Shown in pieces: positions 55,262-64,000 of a stretch of 64,000 bases of DNA; position 1 is the stretch's first letter, and every line of letters starts with the position of its first letter. The DNA is taken from assembly GCA_032716605.1 (NCBI GenBank), contig CM064517.1, positions 25,319,861 through 25,383,860 of the forward strand. The letters run 5' to 3'. This DNA comes from Paralithodes platypus (taxonomy: Eukaryota; Arthropoda; Malacostraca; Decapoda; Lithodidae). The notes beneath the pieces are model-generated. The model did not search any database, had not been told where the DNA came from, and saw only the letters and a list, made by a program, of their open reading frames with translations. A program made the translations under genes and the position numbers.

Positions 55262-56309
55262 CATGACTGGTGCACCACAAACAGACTCAATTTAGCCCTA
55301 GCCAAATCCACTGCAACCCTCCTCACAAGCTGGACAGATCACAAATACACCCTGCAACTCACCATAAACAACACATCCCTAACACACACACTCACCCAAA
55401 ATCCTAGGAGTAACATATGATACTCAAATGACATTCAAACAGCACACCACAAACATGAAAAAGAAACTGACACCCAGACTTAACGCTCTCAGATCACTTG
55501 CCCACACAAAATGTGGACACAACAAAGAAACCACCACCACAGTTTACAAACAATACATAAGATCAGTGATGGAATACGCAAGCCCGGCCTGGACTTCTAA
55601 CCTAGCTGAAACACATCATAAGACCTTACAGACTATTCAAAATAAACCCTAAAAATAATCACAGGCTGCACAGCTACTACACCTACAGGTCACCTACATC
55701 AAGAAACCAAAAGTCCTCAAAGTCAAAGACTACCTAGACATGATAGGCACTCAATTCCTGGTAGCAGCCTTCACGAACCAACACCACCCACTACACTACA
55801 TACATGGCAACACACCCACAGACACCAAGAAATATCAAAACAACACCCAGCACACGGTATCACACACAAATACTCTCTTCTCTCCCTCCCTGCCCACCCC
55901 AAACCAGCTTCCAGAAGCACATCCATACGCATTTATCTCACCGTTCCATCCACTCACTCATAGGCAACACGCAGCTGCAGGCACGGCCTCCCGAAATCCA
56001 TCCTTCTGAATCCTCCCTTCCTCGCGAGGACAGAGTCCACCTGGCCAGGCTGAGATGCGGACACCAGCTCTTCAATCTTCTGAGCTATCAGAAGAGACTG
56101 GATGACTCCGTCGTCGACACCTGCCCGGGTTGTAACACAGCACCCTATACCATTAAACACATCATAGAAGACTGCATTTCACACTTACGCCACTAACACA
56201 ATCTACACTCCTTGAGAGCTCTGTGGGAAAGCCCGACCGTGGCCATGGCTTTCCTTAGGAACTCGGGGCTGTTCGGCCAGGCAGCTTAGGGAAGTACAGC
56301 AACAACAAC
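55262..56309 (+). mobile_element. LINE-B, 5'-truncated, with 13-bp TSD
   Basis: Perfect direct repeats AAACTCTCAGTTA lie at 55249-55261 and 56310-56322. The plus-strand frames contain LHDWCTTNRLNLALAKSTAT, LTPRLNALRSLAHTKCGHNK, VMEYASPAWTSNLAETHHKT and CPGCNTAPYTIKHIIEDC, with several frameshifts. The 3' end is GGCCAGGCAGCTTAGG plus (AAC)n. Confidence 0.9.
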
Positions 56310-56374
56310 AAACTCTCAGTTAACAGGCCGCCAGACTGAGTATTATGTATAAAAACAATCTTAGAGTATTCTGA

Positions 56375-56575
56375 GCCTGTGTGTCAATGGTTGGACAATT
56401 TGAAGAGACATGCCGGGAAATTTATATTAAGCGTGAAGCCACTCACACTTGTCTGTGAGGTACTGAGTCTTGACAGAACGAACTGGTGTAGGACAACCTT
56501 CACGATAGCCTATAATTATGTGAAACATAACAAATATTGCCTGCAAGTCGTGTCACTTTTAAAGATATTCTAGTG
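56375..56575 (+). pseudogene. THAP-like zinc-finger fragment (tentative)
   Basis: One frame reads VCQWLDNLKRHAGKFILSVK, PLTLVCEVLSLDR. The order Trp, Leu-Lys-Arg, Phe, S-x-K-P, VCE fits the second half of a THAP DNA-binding domain, where C-x-x-H should follow; the His is replaced by Leu here. The upstream Cys pair is not seen. THAP domains occur in host proteins and in P-element transposases. Low certainty. Confidence 0.3.
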
Positions 56576-56579
56576 ATTG

Positions 56580-57480
56580 ATTTGTATGACAGGCAGCAAC
56601 ATTATCGAAGTGGTGGCTGTGGAATTGTGTATATTGAAATGTGCAAGGAACAAACTTGGAACAAACATTACGTATGCAATGCAGACATAAAATTAATAAA
56701 GACTGGTAGCCTACAGTACAAGAGTAGCCTAGCATCACGCCTGAGTTTTCGCCAAATAACTTAATATGAGCGATATCGTCGTTATTTAATGTAATCTGTA
56801 CAATGCTATTAATAATTCAAGCTCGGGAAATTGTCAGTTAGCCTACTCATAATGGTCACCACCATACTTTGAAAGATGTGGAGCTGTAAAAGTGTAGAAT
56901 GAATTTGTTTTTATATAGCCTAGTACTGTGTCTTGACATGTTCACCAACTTTTCCGATATTTTTATTTAAAAGGTATATGTTAAGTCCTCAAATAAAATT
57001 GTACAGTCACTTATGAAAACAATACGTCGCATATGCCATTACAAACATTTATGGTAGCCTACATGTTCAATGAAAAATCGTAAGTACTAAACAAATTAAT
57101 AATGCAAGGTGCAAGCGAGAGGCTTAATATCCATTATTGTACAGTGTGTACACTATTCATTTAGTATAATGCACTATAAGAGCCATTAGGCTACAGTTAT
57201 TAGCAAGTATTTATATTGGATATTAGTTTCACATCAGTAGGCCTATATAGCTGTATACTGTATAATCGAGTGTTTTATTAAAGTTTCCACTGTTCTTGCA
57301 TACGTTTTTACGCAGACCGTGGGTTCATACGATAATATAGCCTAATTTCTGGTAGTTACAAAATATATTTTCGTAGAGTGTGATACTTTTCGCAGTTTCA
57401 GTGTTCCATTAACGCGAATACATACATGTATATGAAAACTGTCATTGATGGATGTTATGTGCGGTCAGCCGATATGTGAA
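56580..57480. other. AT-rich sequence with no recognised gene
   Basis: The frame at 56537-56764 has no family features. GTAGCCTA/TAGGCTA motifs are frequent but without a period. Confidence 0.35.
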
Positions 57481-57599
57481 GCAAAACAATGCTAGCTAGT
57501 GTCCCATTCAGCCTATTGACAGTGCTACTAGCCTAGCAAAGCACTAGCACGAAACAATGTTATGCTCGTTGTCAACGGAACGCACTGCTGGTTTCCTGT

Positions 57600-58411
57600 T
57601 TGTTCAAGAGATAACCTAAGTTGAAAGTATGGAGGTAGGGAGGGATTTCTGTGCGTGATTGTACCCGCAAGCTAACGTAATTCTCCATCGTAAATATCTG
57701 TATTCATCCCGCTGAAGTTAAACTACGGAACAGCAAAGATAGGATGGTGTTATTTACGCCTCCAGTTTTGAATCGCGCGCCATCCCTGCGTCCCCCTGGC
57801 GGTGTTCGGGGCAAGTTTGACATAGGGTAGCTTGATAGAACCGGGGAAACACTAACGTGGTATTTTGACGCCATCTTGGTTTACACTCGCAGTTTCCCAT
57901 ATCGCACCATTGATTCTTCACTTAATTATTTAACTTACGCTGCTGATATGATTATATTTATAACTCTCTATATACTTTATCCATCAATCAACCTCTATTT
58001 AACTGCTATTGTTGCACCGAATTGCTAAACAGAAAGAGACTGTGAATTAAAATGGCACCCTGCATTACCCCAACTCTGGTACCCCATGTAACCATGTTAC
58101 GACTCAGTTAATCTAGGACCTAGGTACTCTTGCATCTATGGCGCCGAACTGTCAGAAGGACGTGTTGATTTTTGTCGGTGTTGTGTTTGTAGGCCAGTGT
58201 GACGCCCGTGTGTTCTGGCCGCCTGTGTGTTGATGCCCAGACCTCTGCCACACGAGTCAGGGGCAAGACAGGTTGGTTTGATGTGTGTTTTGAGCGGTGG
58301 TAGGGACGGTAGGGTGTCGTTCGGGTGGCCTGGTTAAACTTGTCCTCCCCATTGTTTACATTGCATTGTAGGGGATGTGATAGCTGCCCCTTGTCCACTT
58401 TGCTATTATTA
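57600..58411. other. Mixed GC sequence, unassigned
   Basis: GC content rises around 57740-57860 and 58130-58330. A small frame from the ATG at 58138 (MAPNCQKDVLIFVGVVFVGQ, then CDARVFWPPVC and a stop) and a 105-codon minus frame cover the second patch. Neither has features I can assign. A promoter or first exon of an undetected gene is possible. Confidence 0.3.
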
Positions 58412-59428
58412 TTAACACTTTGAGGATTATGACGCATTTTGACAGCTTATTCGTACTATTATTAGACGATGTTATTTAGATTAGGAAGGGTAGGCCTATG
58501 TGAATGTCATAGAGTTAGGCCTAATTCGGTAAATATTACCGATCCGCAACACAGTTGGTAAACATATTTTCAATGGCATGTGAATATTCATATTCTATCC
58601 AAGCTGTACATATAGGCTAGGCCTAGGTTTACATTTGTGGAAAATTAATTGGCAAGAATGTAGTTACCAGGTGTACTGCCCGTCTTGTTTACACTACGCG
58701 GACGCTCACCATCATGTTCCCGTCTATTTTGACTGCTTTTGGATACAAAAATACATTACCCTAACCAAACAACCTAACCTAACCTAGTATTATAGATTTA
58801 TAAGTATTTATTTTATTATAAGTATTTATAGATGATTTATGTTGTATGTCGGTAGTGGTACACCGGTAACTACATCCATCCCAATTAATTTTATGCATCA
58901 TTAGTAGGCTAAACAAATCTTGTATTTTTTCATCTGGTGAAAAAAACCCAGTTTCCATACTGGCGATCACGTTCCCGTCTATTTTTACCTCCGTGGGATA
59001 CTAAACTAGGTTGATGGCTAACCCCCCTCCCCCCATGACTTATTGTCATCATCATATATTGCCAACCAGGGGCAAATAACAGATTTATAAAACATCCAAG
59101 ATTTATCAAATAATCTAAGATTTCACTAGAAAACTTTGGAAAACTGGGGTTTTCCTCCCAGATGAAAAAATCCAAGATATGTTTACTAATACCATTCATT
59201 TTATTTTCCCCACATTAAAACCCATAAGAATAGCTTGGAAAATATATGAATATTCACATGCCATTGAAAATAGATGTTTACCTACTGTGTTGCGGATTAG
59301 TAATATTGACCGTTAATTGAGATTGTCTTTACCCTTTTAATGGCCGCACGTCCTTCCTAAGCTGTATACAATCGTCTAATGATAGCTAGGACAAACTGTC
59401 AAAATGCGTCATAATCCTCAAGGTGTTA
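58412..59428. mobile_element. Family E MITE split by a long-arm foldback element
   Basis: The left half (TTAACACTTTGAGGATTATG, TTATTAGACGATGTTAT) is at 58412-58500 and the right half (CTTCCTAAGCTGTATACAAT, CTGTCAAAATGCGTCATAAT, GGTGTTAA) at 59320-59428. The DNA between is a separate foldback element. Confidence 0.72.
58532..59307. mobile_element. Foldback element K, about 65-bp arms
   Basis: AATATTACCGATCCGCAACA..TTTTCAATGGCATGTGAATA at 58532-58596 pairs with 59244-59307. The roughly 650-base interior contains GTTCCCGTCTATTTT twice (58716 and 58972) and no transposase frame. Confidence 0.72.
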
Positions 59429-59452
59429 AGATCTACCCGGGGTATTACTTAA

Positions 59453-59515
59453 TTAACCCTTTGAGGATCATGCCGCGTTTTGACAGTTTATTCTGGCTAT
59501 TCTTAGACGATTAGG
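59453..59515. mobile_element. Family E fragment
   Basis: TTAACCCTTTGAGGATCATG and TATTCTTAGACGATT are the left arm only. Confidence 0.65.
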
Positions 59516-59929
59516 ACAATATATAGTTTATGTAATTAAATTCAGACATCGATTATATCGTGGCCTACAGGTATCTTATACCCATGTGTGTTTAAATGCT
59601 CGTAAAAATGTATTACTGATCCTGAAAATAAAAGAAACAATAAATCCTCTATATCGCATACCTCGCAAGATGCTGGTGGGTTTGTTTACATCCACCGCCT
59701 TGGCGACTCGCGTTGGGGAAAGTGAGGTTTATGCCCCCTACTGCTGAAATGTATGAGGATTTCAATAAGTCCTGATAACAATAAGTCTAGGGGGGGGGGG
59801 GGGGGGTGTTGAGGGCCCCTCAATACATACTGTATCCCGTTGCCTAAATATTAATAGAACCGCCTTTATGGGAAATAAGTTAGATGCATGCTCAAAGTAG
59901 CCTACTATAACCTGGAGCACAATGTAAGT

Positions 59930-60102
59930 CCAGGCGAAGCCGAGTACCTTGGCAGGTCATGTTCGAATTTTGTGTTTTCAAAGGTCTATATGGATTCCTC
60001 TCGTCGTTGCGATTCCAACGGTATATTTTGTTTTATTTATTTAGACCATTTTTAGGCCCATTAGACCTATTTTTGTTTTTGTTTTGAGTTTTCAAGGGTA
60101 AA

Positions 60103-60139
<37 letters not shown>

Positions 60140-61117
60140 GTATATATATATATAATTTTTTTTTTCATTTAGACCATATTTTGAATACTTCTAAATCACC
60201 CATAGACGGGTTATTTATGTATGGATTTTGCTCAATTTTCTACCACAAGTACACTTTCACCCGCTGAATCCAATGGCAAAAACAAAACTCAAATCGGACC
60301 ATTGCTTTAGGATTTAGGTTTTGAATCGAACTCCAAAAAATTCCCGAAATTAGCACTTTTTCAACATTTAAAGTCTTCGGTAGCCCAAACTAAAAATCCA
60401 AATTAATTCTACCTGATGCTATTCGATTTATCTCGTCCAACACCTTCATTATTTGGTCGTAAATTCCATTTTTGGAAAGCCATTCGCCCAGAATTAAACG
60501 TTATTTTTAAAAACAAACTTGGGTTTTATTTTAGTCCAGGCAAAGCCGAGTACCTTGGCAGGTCATGTTCGAATTTTATGTTTTCAAAGGTTTATATGGA
60601 TTCCTCTTGGCGTTGCGATTTCAACGGTATATTTTTGTTTTTATTTATTTAGACCATTTTTAGGCCCATTAGAACTATTTTTTATGTTGAGTTTTTTTAG
60701 TTTTCAAGGGTATATAGTATATGGATTCCTCTCGTCGTTGCGATTCCAACGGTATATATAAAAATATATTTTTTGTATTTACACCATATTTTGAATAGCC
60801 TACCCATAAATCACCCATAAACGGGTTATTTATGTATGGATTTTGCTCAATTTTCTACCACAAGTACACTTTCACCCGCTGAATCCAATGGCTCAAACAA
60901 CATTCAAATCTGACCATTACTTTAGGATTTAGGTTTTAAATCGAACTACAGAAATGCCCGAAATGAACACTTTTTCAAATTGTAAAGTCTTCTGTAGCCC
61001 AAACTAAAAATCCAAATTAATTCTACCTGATGCTATTCGATTTCTCTCGCCCAACAACTATCCATTCATGGTCGTAGATTCCATTTTCAAAAAAGCATTC
61101 GCCCAAAATTAAACTTT

Positions 61118-61153
<36 letters not shown>

Positions 61154-61379
61154 TGGGCGAACCAGGCGAAGCCGAGTACCTTGGCAGGTCATGTTCGAAT
61201 TTTATGTTTTCAAATGTCTATATGGATTCCTCTTGTTGCGATTCCAACGGTATATATTTTTGTTATTTATTTAGACCATTTTTAGGCCCATTAGACTTCT
61301 TTTTATTTTTATTTTTTTGGATTCCTCTCGTCTTTGCGATTCCAACGGTACCGGTATATATATATATATATATATATAA

Positions 61380-61411
<32 letters not shown>

Positions 61412-61560
61412 TTTATACCATATTTTGAATACTTCTAAATCACTCATAAACGGGTTATTTATGTATGGATTTTGCTCAAATTTCTACCATAAGTACACTT
61501 TCACCCGCTGAATCCAATGGCATAACCAAAATTCAAATCGGATCATTACTTTAGAATTTA
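59930..61560. repeat. About 606-626-bp tandem repeat, 2.6 copies
   Basis: Units begin CCAGGC(G/A)AAGCCGAGTACC at 59930, 60536 and 61162. Each contains CTTGGCAGGTCATGTTCGAA, a TATGGATTCCTCTCGTCGTT segment, a (TA)n or poly(A/T) patch and ACGGGTTATTTATGTATGGA. The third copy stops at about 61560 near a GGTTCGAGACC B-box-like sequence. Short frames in each unit are repeated but not open throughout. Confidence 0.9.
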
Positions 61561-61617
61561 GGTTCGAGACCTGGCTGGGTCATGTCACAAAAATATTTAT
61601 TTATTACGTCTCATTAG

Positions 61618-61627
<10 letters not shown>

Positions 61628-61669
<42 letters not shown>

Positions 61670-61891
61670 GAATACATACCCTTTCCTGAGCACAGCTGAG
61701 TCATAAACTTCCCTCTTTTTTATTTAAATGATACTGATCAAACAATCTTAATGCCTAGTGACTGCGTATTTCCTGGCGTGGGATGCGCGGGGGTTGCCTT
61801 GCATAGTAATGTTTATACCACCGTTGATTCCACCCTGAGATGATGATAATGTTGATGATGATGATTATTATTATTTTTATTTTTTATTTAG

Positions 61892-61937
<46 letters not shown>

Positions 61938-61976
61938 TATATTTTGTATTTATTTGTATTATTATTATTATTGTTA

Positions 61977-62012
<36 letters not shown>
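61628..62012. repeat. (GA)n and (TTA)n microsatellites
   Basis: GA at 61629-61665 and TTA/TGA triplets at 61841-62012. Confidence 0.94.
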
Positions 62013-62017
<5 letters not shown>

Positions 62018-62178
62018 CCATTTAGTACCGGTGACGCCCTTTTCATTATACTCTGGTAACTATTAGACAATTTTATTCAGCTCAGGAAGCACGTCTACCC
62101 ATTAAAAGGCTACAGACTATCTCAATTGATCCATTTATCTACCACACATCCTTCCTAAGCTGTATGCAGTCGTCTAAA
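62013..62178. mobile_element. Family E MITE, right end missing
   Basis: TTAACCCATTTAGTACCGGT and both inner arms (ATTAGACAATTTTATTCAGC and CTTCCTAAGCTGTATGCAGT) are present. The right TTAA end is gone. Confidence 0.72.
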
Positions 62179-62209
62179 TGTCGGTGGGTAGTTGCGTAAT
62201 GGGAGTGGC

Positions 62210-62372
62210 AGGTCAGGTCAAGGTATTGAGGGATAAGCCTTTACAACGGCACCTCGTATCTACATTCTACTTTTCCTATTTTTCTGAAGAGTGTAGAGAG
62301 GGGAGAAGGGGTGTTGGAGCGAGAGGAAGCTGTTGTGGCTTTGTTATGTGTGTTATTAGTCTGTATACGTCG
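62210..62372. repeat. Family F repeat, inverted relative to 32520
   Basis: About 150 bases are almost identical to the reverse complement of 32520-32670. Confidence 0.85.
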
Positions 62373-62504
62373 TCGAGGTGTCCCCCGAGTGGGTGCAAGC
62401 ATGGTATTGAATTAATTGATGTGAAGAACTGGCCCTTGTGACGGTAGGAAATACCAGATTTGATTGTTTAATGTTTATGTTATTAGTATATTGGTGAGAG
62501 AGTG

Positions 62505-62655
62505 AGAATGAGTGTAAGTGTGTGAGAGAGAGAGAGATAAATGAAGAAAGAAAGAAAGAAATTATGAGAGAGATAGATAGATATAGAGAGAGATATAGAT
62601 AGACAGAGAGAGAGAGAGAGAGAAGGGAGGGGGGGGGGAGAAAGAGAGGTAATCC
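62505..62655. repeat. (GA)n and (GATA)n microsatellite
   Basis: GA-rich and GATA-rich runs with a short G run at 62629-62638. Confidence 0.92.
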
Positions 62656-62881
62656 ATAAAAGGAAATATTAGATGTATTAGGAAATGCTTGGGAGGCTGA
62701 GAGGTGCGGGGGAGGAAGAGAGACACAAGGAAGGGAAATAAAAGTAAGATAAGAAATAAAGGGTGAAGAAGTAATGCTTTGGTGAACTAGTGAAGCAATA
62801 AGTATAAGAATTGAGATTAATATGCCATTGATCAGTTCGATTTTTGTTTTCTTTCGCAACCAATTTCGTCAAGTCAAGCAG

Positions 62882-63318
62882 TTAACCCTTTCAGTACCGA
62901 TGACAGTCTTTTTTTATTGATTTTAGCTACCTTCAGACGATTTTATATAGCTTAGGAAGTATGTATGGTAGGCAAAAGGATTAATTAAGATAGAGTGTAG
63001 GCTAACCGTTCATCAATCTGTGGATTATCAATATTGGTTGTGATATCGTAGTTTCGAACTGAGAACCACAATATGTATCGTGACAATATCTGTAAGGATA
63101 GTAACTTCGATAGGCCCCAGTGGATGTTGTCATTTATTAACCCCTTGAGGCATATGACGTATTTTGACAGTTTATTCTGGCTCTTATTAGGCGATTTTAT
63201 TCAGGTTCGGAAGGTTCTGTAGCAGTCATAGGGGTCAAAGCTATGTCAACCATCCATCTGCCTCCCACAATGCCTTCCTAAACTGAATAAAAACGTCATA
63301 ATCCTCAGGGGGTTATTC
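62882..63318. mobile_element. Two family E fragments
   Basis: 62882-63010 is a left half (TTAACCCTTTCAGTACCGAT, CAGACGATTTTATATAGC). 63137-63318 starts TTAACCCCTTGAGGCATATG and keeps both arms, but its right end has decayed to GGGGGTTATT. Confidence 0.7.
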
Positions 63319-63319
63319 T

Positions 63320-63384
63320 CACACCCACATATACACATACACACCCACACACACACATACATACATACACACACACCCACACAC

Positions 63385-63425
<41 letters not shown>

Positions 63426-63444
63426 CACACCTACACCTACATAC

Positions 63445-63507
<63 letters not shown>
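63320..63507. repeat. (CA)n microsatellite
   Basis: CA, CACC and CATA units with a pure CA run at 63450-63507. Confidence 0.96.
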
Positions 63508-63510
<3 letters not shown>

Positions 63511-63840
63511 GTGGCGTAACTGATAGCGCCTCTGGCTCACAACCAGGAGGTCCCGGGTTCGAGACCCGGGCGGGGCAGAGACATTTGGGCAAGTCTCCTA
63601 ACGGTGTAGCCTCTGTTCACCTAGCAGTATAAATAGGAACCTGGTATAAGTGGACGAAGTTGTGACGTCCCATCTGGGGTTGGTGATCGGTTACAAGGTG
63701 AGATGGGTATCTTACTGGTCAACCTAAGCTACTGGTCAACCTAAGCCTTCGGGTGAGACTGGTACCGTAGTGAGAATGGTACCGTACAGATTAACCCTAA
63801 GCCTTCGTATCCAGATGTCGCCAATTGGCTAAAATACAGA
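63508..63840 (+). mobile_element. tRNA-derived SINE, decapod type
   Basis: CCGTGGCGTAACTGATAGCG (A box), CTGGCTCACAACCAGG (anticodon arm with CAC, as in tRNA-Val) and GGGTTCGAGACCCGGGC (B box) form a tRNA-like head. The body contains GTTCACCTAGCAGTATAAAT and AGGAACCTGG, a conserved central segment I associate with decapod SINEs. The 3' end is unclear, and CTACTGGTCAACCTAAGC is duplicated at 63710-63750. Confidence 0.75.
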
Positions 63841-64000
63841 ATACACACACATCCACAACCATTCCAACGATACATAAAAACACTTGACATGCATTTCACG
63901 CAATACATTCCCAGTTAAGGAGGCGCGATAATAATGAGATTAGCTCGCATTGCGTGGATTCCCCTTGACAAACAAGTAACTGAGTAACACACACACACAC

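Larger units (their letters stand above)
54390..57595. mobile_element. Possible DNA transposon remnant between inverted repeats
   Basis: Arms of about 70 bases, roughly 78 percent alike, lie at 54390-54458 and 57522-57595 in opposite orientation. They share GCAGTGCGTTC, ATTG.TTCGTGC and GCTTTGCTA. The interval holds LINE-C and LINE-B insertions and a THAP-like fragment (56375-56480). A P-type transposon would explain a THAP domain between inverted repeats, but the arms could also be two unrelated copies of one repeat. Confidence 0.35.

Noticed and set aside
58120..58437. 105-codon minus frame and a 31-codon plus frame in a GC-richer patch
   Set aside because: No family features, and part of the minus frame overlaps a family E MITE. 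Kept only as unassigned sequence.

Overview
This window is nuclear DNA from an animal, most likely a decapod crustacean. The reasons are a spliced terminal exon of a mitochondrial complex I subunit, tRNA-derived SINEs and RTE/Jockey-type LINEs of the kind common in decapods, an arthropod-type TCAGT initiator, and an extreme load of microsatellites. The species is inferred, not proven. There is no bacterial operon, CRISPR array, rRNA gene or recognisable virus. Repeat boundaries are good to about 10 bases unless a target-site duplication (TSD) is stated.

Two host genes are supported, both on the + strand. (1) The last coding exon of NDUFA5 (3418-3585) has a clean acceptor and ends in a WKWPI-stop C-terminus. 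(2) A new secreted-protein gene has a TATA/initiator promoter (22139-22241), exon 1 with a signal peptide (22520-22757), an intron of about 19.7 kb full of satellites and MITEs, exon 2 (42459-42726) and exon 3 (43454-43600). Both junctions are phase-compatible. Exon 3 resembles the arthropod DM4/12 domain. Further exons were not found.

The rest is layers of repeats. At 1-10.2 kb there are SINEs, 5'-truncated RTE copies, a 29-bp satellite and a pogo-like MITE. At 10.86-18.4 kb one RTE element (RTE-A) is split by at least four insertions: an unidentified retroelement, a tRNA SINE, LINE-C with a long uninterrupted reverse transcriptase, and LINE-B with a 13-bp TSD. LINE-B itself carries a non-autonomous element that ends in LINE-B's own 3' tail. 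At 18.7-63.3 kb several palindromic MITE families recur. Two of them, called D and E here, sit on TTAA sites and often nest in or abut each other. Satellites with 18-, 20-, 27-, 29-, 30-, 44- and 46-bp units and many (TA)n, (CT)n, (CA)n and (TATC)n runs fill the remainder. A 100-base assembly gap lies at 46401-46500.

Functional links seen in the sequence are mostly parasitic. One SINE carries an RTE-A-like 3' end and another small element carries the LINE-B 3' end, which fits mobilisation of short elements by partner LINEs. The long simple open frames (for example at 33482-34327 and 35576-36823) come from satellites with unit lengths divisible by three and are not genes.
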